From positions 3,149,336 to 3,213,335 of the forward strand of contig BCHX01000006.1 in NCBI GenBank assembly GCA_001599755.1: a stretch of DNA of 64,000 bases, in the 5' to 3' direction. The translations under genes were made by a program, and so were the position numbers. Under the pieces are notes generated by a model that was given only the letters and a program-made list of their open reading frames with translations, was not told the DNA's origin and did no database searches. The DNA is from Gliomastix tumulicola (lineage: Eukaryota > Ascomycota > Sordariomycetes > Hypocreales > Bionectriaceae). Positions 18,786 to 30,170 of this stretch are shown here, piece after piece (within the stretch, counting starts at the first letter, position 1; every line of letters begins with the position of its first letter).

Positions 18786-21311
18786 ATGGACACCCAGATC
18801 AGGAGGAGGCCGCTGGCAGTCAGGACGTACACCGAGACCGGGCCAGCGCCAGATGCCAGCTTCCAGAAGAGCGGACTGGACACTGTGAAAAGGGCCGGGA
18901 CATTTGCCAACGGCAGTGCGGGAGGGCCAATCAACCACACACCAGACTCGTCTGACTACCCGGGGCGGAGACCGTGGAAGGACGATCCTCCAGGATATTT
19001 CGACCATGGAGGGAGCCATGGGAGCGCAGCGAAGGGGGTACCTGCCCATAGTGGTGACTCGCGGAATCACGAGAGTGGCGGCCGTAGCACTCCTGCGCAT
19101 CGAAGCCCAGTGGCATTCAGTAATCACCGACCGGGAGGAGATTCGGATCACGGAAGTCGGAGGAATGTCGCCAAAGGACCACCTGGATACTTCGCCGCCG
19201 ATGGGCTCAGGAACTTGAACAGGAGCCCGGGCGCGTCCTCTACCACAAGCTCAAGGCACGCCGTTGGCAGCGGTGATAGGTCCTGGGATGCGCGGAGTCG
19301 GGGCGGGCTTGGAGATGGAAGCCGCCCTGGAAGCTCCCGGAGCCACAGAGGCGCCGCCATGACAGGGATCGCGGATCCGATGCACTTCGACCACAGGCCC
19401 AAGACTGCCATCAGTCGGAGCAACAGCAACCTCTCCCTCATGCCCCCGAGCCCGTCTCTTTACCCGCCGTCTCCCTTATCCCCAACCTCTCCCATCTCAC
19501 CACTTCGGTTCACACGCTCTGCGACGAATCTCCAGGCGGCGCACGACCGCCCCTCGACGGCTGTCGCAGATCCCCGCGGCGAGCTGCCCGTCGGCTTCGT
19601 ATTGGATGACCTCCCGACGCCGCCGTTGGGCAATCTCTCGCCCCAGACGTCCTCGGGAACCGGTGCCCACGAGATCCGGCGTGTCAAGAGCTCGTCGGCC
19701 CTCTCTGCCGGCGGCACCACTCTCGAGCCGTCTGCAGCCGATCCAGCACCAGCTCCTACAGCCACCGCGGCGCAGAAGTGGAAGGCCGCGCTCGGCGAGG
19801 CGCAATACTTCGCCGGCGGCCTCATCAGCCATCCTGCCGAGTCCACGCGCCACTACAGCATCATCCGCCACTCCCACGCGCTCGTCTGGTACCGCGGCCC
19901 GTCCACCTCCATCTCCATCACCATCCTCTCCGACGTCGACCTGCCGTCCCCGGGCAACCGGTCCGTCTGGCTCCAGCAGAAGGGGTACTCGGGCGGCGTG
20001 GGCATGAGCCTCAAGGCCCTCGTCGGCGGCACGGGCAGCTGGATCGACGTCACGCCCGTGACCAGGGCGACGCCGGGGGACCTGCCCGAGGTAGACGAGC
20101 GCGGCATCCAGCGCGACCTCCGGCGGTTCGCCAAGAAGGCCTCCGGGCGGGCCAAGAGGCACGTGCCCCGGGAGACGCTCGTCCTCCGCATCCCCGCGAG
20201 CGCCGTGGACGGGTACTTCCGCCTGGTGGTCTGCGCGGGCACGGACGAGAACGCGCGGAAGAAGAAGGCGTCGCTGTGCGGCAGCCCCGTGTTCAGGGTC
20301 GCGAGCACGACGACGGACATCAGCGTGACGAGGGGCGCGAGCCTGTCGACGATGCCGCTCGAGGTGGGCGTCAAGGTCGCCAGCACCGTCGGGCAGCAGG
20401 TCGCGAAGCGGTATGCCGGTGCCGCGACGCTGGTAGTGCAGAACAAGGCCACGTCGGCCGTCACCAAGACGGTGTCGAAGAAGGCGCTGGCCGGCATCAG
20501 CAAGGGCGTGTCCGTGGGCCGTCAGGTGTATGAGACGACTGGTGCCGACAAGGCCGTCGCGGATAGCTGGAACAGGAAGAGGGGAAATGCAGCAGGGAGA
20601 TACGCGGCCGCTGTGTTTGAAGAGACTGCGGTGGTCAGCGTGCTTGGGTCGGATGAGGGCCCCGAGGCGCCCTTTCCGGTCACGTTTGACGGCAAGGTGG
20701 CGCGGGCGAGCGGGGAGTCGACGAGGGAGCTTGGCATTCCGACGGCGAATATCAGCGAGGTTCGTGATGAGGTCAAGATGCGGATGAGAGGCGTGTTTGC
20801 CGCGTGGGCTTGCGTCCTCCCTCGGAAGGGGTTGGAGGAGCTATCACACGACTGGCACGAGGCCATTGTCACCATCGGGCCGCTCCGATATGCACCGCCC
20901 GAGGTGGTCGTGAAGAACAGAATCGCCGTCCACTTCATCCATGACTTCGATGAGGACTGTGACACCGAAGCCGGCAGCACGACGTTCTACGACGCGAGGG
21001 TCAAGGTCGTACTCATGGGTCACCTGCACGCACCGTTTGGAAAGGACGCCGAGGTCGAGGACGTCATGAAGCAGCATGCAGAGGACACCATGACAGTGCT
21101 GGCGAGTCTTGGAAGGGAGAACTGGGGCGCCGAGGGCACTGTGACAAGGCTGAAGAGCGACCGGAGCTTCACGGATCGGCTGGACGGAGTGACAGGGTCG
21201 GTGCAGGGCAAGGTGGACAGGATGCCGCTGCACTGGGTCGGCGTGAGGAGCGAGGTTGGGGCGATGAGAGATGCTGCCTATGGTAACGGTGGCCTGTGGA
21301 TTCCAAGGTGA
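18786..21311 (+). CDS. Large protein with C-terminal riboflavin-kinase-like domain
   Basis: Single exon, 841 residues. Residues 1-330 are low-complexity and Ser/Pro/Gly-rich, with RPWKDDPPGYF and related PPGYF motifs. About 340-560 form a folded domain (ALVWYRGPSTSISITILSD, GGVGMSLKALVGG, ETLVLRIPASAVDGYFRLVV). At 560-610 there is an amphipathic Ala/Lys/Val region (KYAG, TKTVSKKALAGISKGVS). Residues 627-790 resemble riboflavin kinase: PFPVTFDGKVARASGESTRELG, IPTANI (PTAN nucleotide motif, Pro652), VHFIHDFDED and VVLMGHLHAPFG. The catalytic Glu expected two residues before the first His of this motif is Ala (714), so phosphorylation of riboflavin is doubtful. It may bind flavin or nucleotide without catalysis. 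A second ATG at 18781 is out of frame. Confidence 0.85.
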   Translation: MDTQIRRRPLAVRTYTETGPAPDASFQKSGLDTVKRAGTFANGSAGGPINHTPDSSDYPGRRPWKDDPPGYFDHGGSHGSAAKGVPAHSGDSRNHESGGRSTPAHRSPVAFSNHRPGGDSDHGSRRNVAKGPPGYFAADGLRNLNRSPGASSTTSSRHAVGSGDRSWDARSRGGLGDGSRPGSSRSHRGAAMTGIADPMHFDHRPKTAISRSNSNLSLMPPSPSLYPPSPLSPTSPISPLRFTRSATNLQAAHDRPSTAVADPRGELPVGFVLDDLPTPPLGNLSPQTSSGTGAHEIRRVKSSSALSAGGTTLEPSAADPAPAPTATAAQKWKAALGEAQYFAGGLISHPAESTRHYSIIRHSHALVWYRGPSTSISITILSDVDLPSPGNRSVWLQQKGYSGGVGMSLKALVGGTGSWIDVTPVTRATPGDLPEVDERGIQRDLRRFAKKASGRAKRHVPRETLVLRIPASAVDGYFRLVVCAGTDENARKKKASLCGSPVFRVASTTTDISVTRGASLSTMPLEVGVKVASTVGQQVAKRYAGAATLVVQNKATSAVTKTVSKKALAGISKGVSVGRQVYETTGADKAVADSWNRKRGNAAGRYAAAVFEETAVVSVLGSDEGPEAPFPVTFDGKVARASGESTRELGIPTANISEVRDEVKMRMRGVFAAWACVLPRKGLEELSHDWHEAIVTIGPLRYAPPEVVVKNRIAVHFIHDFDEDCDTEAGSTTFYDARVKVVLMGHLHAPFGKDAEVEDVMKQHAEDTMTVLASLGRENWGAEGTVTRLKSDRSFTDRLDGVTGSVQGKVDRMPLHWVGVRSEVGAMRDAAYGNGGLWIPR

Positions 21312-21464
21312 TGGGAAAGACATATGATATGGTATTTGATCATCTCTAGATGCCCCTTCAATATTTCAGCAGATCACGCCTCATTTAGCTGGCTGTCTGG
21401 CATCGTCATGTCATACCGAGGAAGTTATCCTTCAATCTATTATATACATACGCAGCAACTCGTC

Positions 21465-23524
21465 CTAGATCCTGCCACGTTCGAGGAACCTGTTGGGAAT
21501 ATCAACATACTTGCAGCGGATGTACTCGCACAGATTCTTCCCCAGACTGTCAAACCCCGACGTCGAATTGAAGCCCCGGTCCAGGTGATCCTTGAGCAGG
21601 AAGTGCACCGCCCGGATATGCGGCATCTCGCACCGGTCGATCTGCCTCCCCTCGTCGTCCTTGCCCAGCAGCGCGCGCAGCTTCGCCGTGGACAGCAGAT
21701 TCCGGAGCCACTCGTACTCGTCGTCGTGCCGGACAAACAGGCCCAGATTCGCATTGGACGACTTATCCCCCGACCGGCCCATGACCACCCATCCCAACGG
21801 CCCTCTCGTCGTAGGACCATACGCCGTCGCCAGATCAGCCACGGGAGTCTCCGTCTCCGCTCTCGACGGCTGCTCCCGGTCAAACGTCTGCGTCCTCGTC
21901 GGCGCCGGGATCCTCCTCACCGTGCCGTCGGGCAGATGCGCCGTCTCCTCGACAAACGACTGCGGCATCAGCGCGACCCAGTACTCGAAGAAGGGCCTCC
22001 CCACGGCCGTGCGCATGTCGGGCGCCATCGTGCCTCCCGGGTACGACTGCAGCAGGTTCTCGATGCAGAAGCGCGCAAAGGAGCCCCGGTCCGAGTCGAC
22101 GAAGCTGCTGCCCGCGAGCAGCTCCGGGTCGCGCGTCTGGGCGAAGATGCGCAGGTCGACGGTGGCCTCGTCCTGGGAGGACGGGTCGGGGGGAACGGCG
22201 CCCGCGATGGTGAAGGTGAGGCAGGTGAACTTGTCGAGGTACTTCTTGCCCATGCGGGCTTTGGTCTGGCGCTCGATCATGGCGGCCTTTTCGGGGATGT
22301 CGAGGCCGGTGAGGTAGAAGTGGAATTCGGCCTGCCAGCCACCCTTGGCCGTGATGCCCACTGGAGGGAGGAGGGAGGGAGGAGGCTCGTTAGTTGGCCG
22401 GTCTGGATTGGGAGTGTGTGTGTGTGTGTGAGGAAGGGATGGATGGATGGATGTGGCTGGCTGGCTGGCTTACCTTTGGTTGTGGGAGGGGGAGGGAAAC
22501 CCTTGACGCCAGAGACACGGACCGCGTTGGGCGCGACCTGCTCGAGCTTGATGTCGCTGATCTCCGCCGTCACGTCCGAGTTGTAGTACAGCGGGCCCTG
22601 GATCTCGTACAGCAGCTGACTGGCAATGGTCGCCACGGTCACCAGCCCGTCCCGGCCCTTCTCCATGGTGATGACACACTCGCCGTTCTGCTCCAGCGAG
22701 GCGATGGGATACCCCATGTCCAGGTCGTTGACGCCGAGGTCCTTGAAGCCAGAGTAGTAGCCGCCCGTCGCGTACGTCGAGCACTCGATGATGTGTCCGA
22801 CCATGAGAGCACCCGCGAGCTCGTTGACATGCGTCTCCCTATCCCATCCCCACCACCACATTGCCGCGCCGACAGTGACAGAGGCGTCGGCGACGCGGCC
22901 ACAGAGGACGATGTCGGCACCGGCACGGAAACACTCCGCAATGCCAGTACCACCCAGATAGCACTGCGCACACACGGGTTCATACCCCCACTCCTGGATC
23001 GGCTTGTTGGCCGGCAGACTCAGGAACGGCTCCCCCTTCTTGTACAGATCCAGCACCGCCTCCGTCACGTCGTCCCCGTCCACGACGCCCACCTTCAGAT
23101 CGACACCGTGCTTCCTGATCAGCTCCCTCACCGCCACCGCCAGCCCGTGCACATCCGACGCGCCCGCGTTCACGGCGAGCTTCGTCCCCTTGCGCGCCAG
23201 CCAGGGGATCGCGGGGTCGACCTCCTCGAGGAAGTAAGGCTCGTACCCCTTGGCCACGAGCGTGCTGCCCGTGCTCATGGTGGCGGCCTTGGCCAGCCGG
23301 TCGCGCTTGTCGGAGCCGCGGAGCGTCATGTTGGCCTCGGACATCCAGTCGCCCGTGATGACGTCGAGGTCCTCGTTGCGCGCCATGTCCTCGATGGCGC
23401 GCTTGCGGTCGTAGACGCCGCCGGAGCAGCCGGCGATGCGCACGGGACGGGCGGAGGGCACGCCGAGGTGCAAGTCGGAGCCGTTTGTGCCGTTGGCGCC
23501 ATTGGATGTCGCTGAGGGGGCCAT
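21465..23524 (-). CDS. AtuA-like protein (DUF1446, acyclic terpene utilisation family), copy 1
   Basis: Exons 23524..22474 and 22360..21465 with a 113-bp intron; 648 residues. The N-terminal AtuA domain has RIAGCSGGVYDR, KLAVNAGASDVHGL, EWGYEPVCAQCYLGGTGIAE, DIVLCGRVADASVTVG and CSTYATGGYYSGF. The C-terminal domain carries PLGWVVMGRSGDKSSNANLG and RAVHFLLKDHLDRG. In Pseudomonas, AtuA is required for growth on citronellol and geraniol; the biochemical step and the fungal role are unknown. The start MAPSATSNGANG was chosen as the first ATG after a TTTTTTGG stretch. A paralogue lies at 48569-50566 with different intron positions. Confidence 0.9.
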
Positions 23525-24086
23525 GTTTTTTTGGGGGATTTTGTTTGTTGTCTTTTCTTCGACACTCACTTGCGTAGCCTCGAAGTGTCTAGTTGACGTA
23601 GTCAATACGAGACGTGGTAGAGATCGCGAGAGAGGGATGGTGCCTATGTAGGGAAAGGGGAGGCATTACAACCGGCCGGAAGATGTCATCCAGGGTACAC
23701 GCGCAATGAATCAGCCTTGGGAAACGATTTGTCCATAGAGATGATTCATCACAGTCAACTGACATGCCCCTCCTTCGGTGTCCCAGGGCCACTGGATGGT
23801 CAAGAACGAAGCTAATGATTCATCGTGGAGTGGCCCCCTTTTCGATCATGGCACTTCGCCTGTCACAACCCCGCACTTACGGGAATCGATCCCCGGCTTT
23901 CTGTTCCACATGCTACGCGTCTGTGTTGGCTTGAAAGATCCTGGGAGCCAAAGGGTTGTTTACTAATACTGTTATTCTACGTGACTTTGGTCGACCTCAA
24001 TGCAATGGGATGCTCAGGTGTTGACTCTATGGGGTGCTTTGCTCACGACTGATCTATTTTATGTACTGTAGCGATGTGTAGATGTT
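23525..24086. other. Intergenic
   Basis: Promoter of the first AtuA-like gene and 3' flank of the ABM-type gene. No other feature is recognised. Confidence 0.5.
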
Positions 24087-24922
24087 CTACTTGTGAAGGA
24101 AGCCATATATCTTCCTTAGTAAATGGTGCTTCAACCCGGTGCGCAGATGCTTGGTGTTCTTGATGCTCTCGCTGATGGCGTCACTGGGAACGTGTACATC
24201 CTTCAAGTAGTCCACGCTCTCATACACCTCAAACGTCTTGAGAGACTTGTTCTCCTCCCCATCAGGTATTTTGGCAGGCCCAAGGACTCCGTAGGCGAGC
24301 GTTCCGGGTTCATGGTCGCGGCCTGTTTCGACGACAGCCTTCCAGAAAGGGGTCGCCTTATCGACACCTCCCTCCACGTAGTCCAGCTCTGCGAAGATCA
24401 CGTGCAGACCGTGTCCTGCGTCCGTGGCGGCGTTGGCATTCTCGACGTCGGCTCGTGCGAAGCCGAAGTCTGGACTGAGATACTGCAGGATGTGTAGCTG
24501 GCTTGCTGAAACCTTTGTGGGCGGTGCCTGGAGCCAGGCAGTGATGTCGGTGACGAGACCGTGTGCCATGTGCGTGTCAAAGGCTGCTATGTCGGTGTAT
24601 CTACATGTTTTTTAATAGTCAGCGACACGATCTGATCCCTCTTGATAAGCTTCCTTACTCTTCCACGACCCAGATGGTCTTGCCGTCATCCTCGCGAGGG
24701 TAGAACAAGGCATACTTGGTCGTCCCTTGCTCTGCTGCAAGTGCATTGTCAGAGATGGGCTTGAGCCTATTGACAACCTGCAACATTATAAGTCATCATC
24801 AATCGGCTAACGTACTAAAGAACAACGAGGAAAGTAGCGTCATCATATGGGCGTACCTGATCTCTAGCGTGGCTGTCTGTAGTAGTCATGCAGGCTACCA
24901 CGAGGATCTTGCCTTCAGCCAT
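24087..24922 (-). CDS. Dimeric alpha/beta-barrel (ABM-type) protein
   Basis: Exons 24922..24857, 24777..24659 and 24600..24087; 232 residues. It starts MAEGKILVVACMTTTDSHARDQ, continues VVNRLKPISDNALAAEQGTTKYALFYPR and IWVVEEYTDIAAFDTHMAHG. This beta-alpha-beta pattern with VxEEYxDxxAFDTHM is typical of antibiotic biosynthesis monooxygenase (ABM) domains. The second half, with HILQYLSPDFGF and GTLAYGVLGPAKIPD, looks like a second ABM-like repeat. Such proteins include cofactor-free oxygenases of small aromatic or polyketide substrates, but many are uncharacterised. It lies between an AtuA-like protein and a 2OG oxygenase on the same strand. Confidence 0.8.
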
Positions 24923-25302
24923 GGCTTAGATATGATGAAGGATTATAGTAACAATCAGGAAGTCAAAGAATTGTCTGATGAGTATCTATGGAAGTTTTTG
25001 TCGGTGATACAATTCCCTCATGGAAATTTTTAAGCTCGAATTGCGCCGGAGGACTTGGATTTTGGGGACTCGGGTTATCGTTTCCCGGAGCCGCTGCGTG
25101 ACATGTGATTATGCCGTGGATCTACCAAGAGTCATGCTGAGTGCACGAAAATGAGGACGCCATAGCAAACTTCATATTGAAGAATTCAATACGACAATAC
25201 GACATAGATGTTGATAATTCGTCATTAATAGTTGGACATGATATTGAATGATTCGTAAAACACTGGGAATACTGTTCACTGGGTGTCGTTGCTGTGTCTT
25301 TC
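24923..25302. other. Intergenic
   Basis: AT-rich. It contains the start region of the ABM-type gene and the 3' flank of the 2OG oxygenase gene. Nothing else is seen. Confidence 0.5.
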
Positions 25303-26953
25303 TTACACCTGGCGGTACACCTTGACACCACCGACAATGTGCTCTCTATGCGGCACGCCGTTGATTTCAACAAGCTTGGACGTGGGTTCTTGAGCGTTCT
25401 TGTTGCGCAACGTCTTCCACGCGCCAAACTTGGGGATCTGCTGATCATGTTAGCAACATTGTCTCTGTTTGCCAGCAGTGGCGATTTCTGTATGCACAAT
25501 TTTCATCCAAAGATGATACAAACGTAACATGGAAGGGGGAGGAGAGAGGTACGTACCTCCTCACCACGTGCGGTCGCTTTGCAGAATGCGCCGTATACCT
25601 CAGAGTCAGGTTGGAGTCCGATTTCCTTGATGAGCGGAGCATCTATCGGCCGGGTCAGTAATTAAAGGAAGTTCAACAGCGGGATAGCCAGATCGACGCA
25701 CCGTGAAGTGGCTCGAGGTCGAGATCCTGGTCGGCGTGGTTAAATGAGCAGACCGAGACACGCTCATAGCCTTGTTGATCGACAGGGGGCTTGCACACTA
25801 AAGGTAAGGGGAAGTTTGGGTCAGTCTATGCTGGAAGAAGGAAGGAAGATCGATACCTGGCCTTGGAGGCTCTCGGTCCAACTCACCCCTATGTCTCGTT
25901 GCCTTCAAGATTCCACCCGACAGTATCTCCATCACGTCCCCCAAGTTGCACACAAGCGCACCCTTCCGGTACGGGACCCAGCGCCATTTCTGGTCCTTGC
26001 CCAGGATCTGGAGACAGCTGACCGGCTGGCTCGGCAGGAACGTCGTAGCACCGTGGTCTGTGTGGTTGGGCAGGATGTTGTCGGTCGTCGCCCTGTCCTC
26101 CTCCTTGAGCGCGTGGTAGACCTGGAAGCGGCAGTAGGATGAGTGGGGGAGAACGGCGTTCTTGCCTGGAATCTTCTCCCATAGGCCGTTGTCAGACAGG
26201 CCGAGAATGCGTGAGAGAAGGAGAAGCAGTCGACGGCCGACGTGGTTGTGCATGTGCTACGAGTGGGCTCTCGTCAGTCACGATTCTCGCTGCGAGCAGC
26301 CAGTTGCAGGGGGGTGCTTTTGCACCGACAAGCCTCCTGCAGCGCGCTGCTTGTGGAAAGTATACTTACATCAGCGTAAGCTAGAATCTCATCGGCATAG
26401 GGCCTGATCCTCGGCGGTAGGCGGTTCTTCTCCCAGCACGCGCCGTAAAAGTTGTACGCCTCGATATGGTCATAGTCTTCTCGACCTTTCTTCAAAGGGA
26501 TCAATAGGGGCATTTTCGGGTCATGCAGACCTGGAATGGCCTTTGGAACGCAGAACTCACCTCACCCCAGCCCTTGGGAGACTTGTAACCCATCCAGTCG
26601 CCGTTCTCACGGTCCCAGGCGTACTCGATCTTGTCCTCCTCAGTCATAGCATCGCCGTTGCAGATCCAGTTGGCGAGGTCGAACACGCGCTGCATGGTCT
26701 CGTCGTCGACACCATGGTTCACGATCAGCAGGAAACCTTCGTTGGTGAGGGCATCTTTGCACGTCTGCTCGACCTGCTTCTGCTGCTCGGGTGTGCCATC
26801 TAGGAGCGCGAGATCGAGGACACGCAGGTCCTGCCACTCGAGATCCTCCTTGGTCTCGGGGGGCGGCACCCATGAAGGGATGGGATCCTTGCCGGCCGTG
26901 TTGAGCTTCAGCTTAGGCAGCGAGGGGATGGTTGTAGTGGCGGTGACGGCCAT
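25303..26953 (-). CDS. 2-oxoglutarate/Fe(II) dioxygenase (isopenicillin N synthase-like)
   Basis: Six exons: 26953..26561, 26489..26370, 26256..25887, 25797..25702, 25642..25557 and 25437..25303; 399 residues. The N-terminal DIOX_N region has LRVLDLALLDG and NEGFLLIVNHGVDDE. The jelly-roll core has HMHNHVGRRLLLLLSRILGL, the iron ligands His and Asp in NHTDHGATTFL, and the distal His in LKATRHRV followed by ERVSVCSF, which supplies the Arg/Ser that bind 2-oxoglutarate. The set is complete, so activity is expected. Substrate is unknown. The C-terminus (HREHIVGGVKVYRQV) is longer than in many family members. A TATA element precedes it at 27052-27057. Neighbours are an ABM-type protein and a Dal5-type carrier. 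Confidence 0.9.
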
Positions 26954-27051
26954 GGTGGTCTAATGTGTAAGGTAGGCGAAGACCCGGTTTCGGATATGTT
27001 TACTTGCTCGTGGCTGTACCTCGGGCGAAGACGTGATACCGCGTGTGAGGA

Positions 27052-27057
27052 TTTATA
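27052..27057 (-). promoter_or_regulatory. TATA box of the 2OG oxygenase gene
   Basis: TATAAA on the minus strand, about 100 bp upstream of the ATG at 26953. Confidence 0.5.
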
Positions 27058-27340
27058 CTCCAACGACTTGGGCAGCATATACACGATGGTACTGACGGAG
27101 CTACCCTGGCGAACAGATTATTTTCACTGTTCGAACTTCTGCATTAGCGTCAACTATGGCCACGGGACTGACCCCTTGTGACTATAACTGCGGGTTCTAG
27201 TCCTTGTCATCCAGCCGATCGGGTACTGCAAGCGAGCGATTGGCTCGGCAGAGCTTGTGGAAAAGTGATAAGCAGGGATTCTCTGGGGGACTCTGAAGCT
27301 CTGAAGCCCTTCCCCAGACCACCACCCTTCACATTCCCCT

Positions 27341-27456
27341 TAGCGTAGCCGACGGGAACGGGGCCCCGGATTCTATCATGTCCTAGCGTAGCCGACGGTG
27401 GCCGGTGACCATAGGCATTGGGGGCCCCAGGTTTATGATATTCTAGCGTAGCCGAC
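27341..27456. repeat. Three direct repeats of TAGCGTAGCCGAC
   Basis: Copies begin at 27341, 27384 and 27444 (the first two extend to TAGCGTAGCCGACGG). The spacers between copies each contain GGGGCCCC and an A/T-rich TTnTATnAT block, so the longer unit is also partly repeated. Confidence 0.85.
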
Positions 27457-27908
27457 CAGCTGGAGTGCATGGCCTGGACCCCAGACATCATGATGCCGAG
27501 AATGTGGTTCGGTTTGAAGGGGAAAGGAGGGACTAGGGGAGAATGAGGGGGGAAGAAAACGTAGGGAGTGAGCAGTCGGCTCCGCTAACGCGACCAAGGC
27601 GCAAGCCATGAGCCAGCGTGCCGGATCCCGTAGTCATGATTAGTTATATGCAAAGACATACCATCCTGGACCATGAATCGAGTGTCTTCTGGGCAGGGCT
27701 TGTGGGTGCATCCCCAATAGCTCCAATAAGCGACTAACGCTTGGGGTCACCGTGGTCCATCCTCGGCGCGACTCATGATCAGCCCCAGTTTGTACCCCAG
27801 ACTGACCAGAGATATAACATCACTTCGCGCCCACCCTGTTGAAGACCTTCCGCTCCTCTCATTATCCATACAGCCTCTCCTCGCCGTCCCTTCGCCATCC
27901 GCTTCGCC

Positions 27909-30170
27909 ATGACTAAGCACGACGATGAAATGCCGCGCAAGGGAAGTGACCAAATCTCTCCCGCTGTCCAGTGAGTGGAATCCCTCCAAGCCGAACTGCT
28001 CCTCTTTTGTCCTTGTTTGCGCGAGACTCATCAAATATGATCCCACGACCCTTGGAATCACACTCAATAACCTACACAGTGTCCAATTGCTAACCGCTGG
28101 TCTTTCTTATCGTGATAGTGAGGACGACGCAGCCAAGGGTGACGGTTTTGACAAGCCGGTAATCGGCAAGCCCAAGCCGGACAGCATCGCCAACTTGAGT
28201 GATGAAGAACTCGCCATCATGGAGAAGAAGATGGTCCGCAAGGTTGATCTCGTGGTGATGTGAGTCTGAAACGACTGGTACTGAAAGCCTGGCTAGGGCT
28301 AACAGCCATCCACGCAGGCCGATCATTGGCATTCTCTACATCCTGAACTGTGAGTTTTCTTTCCTTTCCGTATTCCATTCACGTTTCGCCTGAATATGAG
28401 ACTGACTGATCGCAGATGTCGACCGTTCTGGTCTGGCTGCCACCCACGTCTACGGCATCACCGATGATCTCAACATGTCCGAAACTGATTTCGCCACCGC
28501 CATCTCGATTCTCTTCGGTGAGTCGCGCCTGTTGAACCTCATCGTTGAGACGTTGCGCTAATCCCCTTGCCTCAGTCAGTTACATCCCGATGCAGTTCCC
28601 GAGTAATATCCTGGTCTCGCGGATACCCCGTCCCGGTCTCTGTGAGTTCATGTCTTCCTTTGCTGAAAAGGTTGGGTCGAGGAGCCGTTGTGCTAACCAA
28701 GTCTAGACATTTGCATTATGGCCGTCATCTGGGGCGCCGTCTCAGCCTGTACCGCCGCCGTCCAAACGAAAGAACAACTGTACGCCGTGCGAGTTGTTCT
28801 GGGCATCGCCGAGGCCGCATACTTCCCTGGTGCTGTGAGTAGCTACATCTTCACGTGTTCCGCGAGAGAGCGGGGGAAGGAAGAGGTGTGACTGAATGCC
28901 AGCTGACATGTATCGCTCTGCAGCTCTACTTCCTCTCGGCGTGGTACAAGAAGGACGAACTTGCCAAGCGTATCGGCGGCGTGTTCATGTTCCAGGCCCT
29001 CGGACAAGCTCTCGGCGGTTTCATCGCCGCTGCCTGTCTGACGCTCGAGGGCAAGCACGGCATCGCCGGGTGGCGATGGCTCTTCATCGTCGAAGGTGTT
29101 GTCACCGTTGGCCTGGGCGCCATCTTCGCCATGATCATGCCCGAGTTCCCCCACAATGCGCGCCTGCTCAAGCCCAACCAGCGTGATCTTGCTGTCTGGC
29201 GACTCGAGAACGAGCGTGGTTCCACAGAGGCGCACGAGGAGGCCACGGCCTGGGATGGTCTGAAGGCCGCCGTCTCGGACAAGAAGCTCTGGCTACTCGT
29301 CTGGTGCGGCGGTATGGGGCAGGCTATGGGCTCGGTCTTCAACTTCTTCCCTTCCATCATCGCCTCGCTTGGGTACGGCAAGTACGAGAGCTTGCTGCTC
29401 ACCGTCCCGCCCTATATCGTTGCCATGATCGGATATTACATCTGCTCGTTTCTGTCAGACGTGAGTATTAGACCGCTCGCTGTTTCCCGCCGTGCCTCAT
29501 ACTTTTGTACTGACCTTCATCTAGCGCTACAACAAGATTTACATCATAATTCTTGTCAACCTCGTGGCTTCGACTCCGGTGTATATCCTCGGCATGCTCG
29601 CACCCAACACAGGCTCTCGCTACTTTGCCATGTGCTTGATGCCAGTCGTCTCCGGTACGTCACTGAGCTTTCTCTGTTCCCTCTCGATAAGCCCGAGCCT
29701 CGCACTCCTTTTCCCCCAGGCGATGTGACTCAATCCGCAATGCTCTTGAACTGCACCCTCTCCCCGTCGACATCTACCCCGTTCTTTCACAACTTGCAGC
29801 GTCGTATGCTGACTCTCCCCGATGCACAGTCGCCCCGCAGGTTATGCTGTACAAGACCAACGGCATTCACATGGCACGGCCGGCCACAAAGCGCGCGCTG
29901 GGCATGGCTCTCATCAACGGTCTGGGCGGCCTATCCAACGTGTGGACCTCGTACCTGTGGAAGGACGGCGGCCCGCAGTACTTCAAGGCCTTTGGCACTC
30001 TTCTGGGTTGCGGTATTGCCTTTATCTTTTCCATCACCGGCTACAAGTTCTGGGTGCATCGGCTCAACAGGAAGCTCAGCGGGACGACGGACCAGCAGGC
30101 CGACGTCATCCGCAAGCACCACGTTTCCCAGGAGCAGATCGATATGGGCTGGCGCTACGAGGGGTATTAG
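27909..30170 (+). CDS. MFS transporter, Dal5/allantoate permease (anion:cation symporter) family
   Basis: Nine exons: 27909..27970, 28119..28259, 28318..28349, 28416..28517, 28576..28641, 28707..28834, 28924..29460, 29525..29654 and 29830..30170; 512 residues. The cytosolic N-terminus is acidic (MTKHDDEMPRK). VDLVVMPIIGILYILNYVDRSG starts helix 1. QFPSNILVSRIPRPG, RVVLGIAEAAYFPGALYFLSAWYKK and AGWRWLFIVEG are typical of the Dal5 branch, which takes up allantoate, nicotinate, biotin or similar organic anions. The central loop (NARLLKPNQRDLAVWRLENE) and the second six-helix half are complete. Substrate cannot be read from sequence. The gene is transcribed divergently from the 2OG oxygenase. Confidence 0.9.

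Larger units (their letters stand above)
26954..27908. other. Divergent promoter region with repeats
   Basis: It separates the 2OG oxygenase gene (minus) from the MFS gene (plus). It holds the TATA element and three copies of TAGCGTAGCCGAC (27341-27456), with GGGGCCCC palindromes between them. No coding region is recognised. Confidence 0.5.

Noticed and set aside
22394..23515. 373-codon plus-strand open frame
   Set aside because: Antisense to the first exon of an AtuA-like gene; no protein family features.
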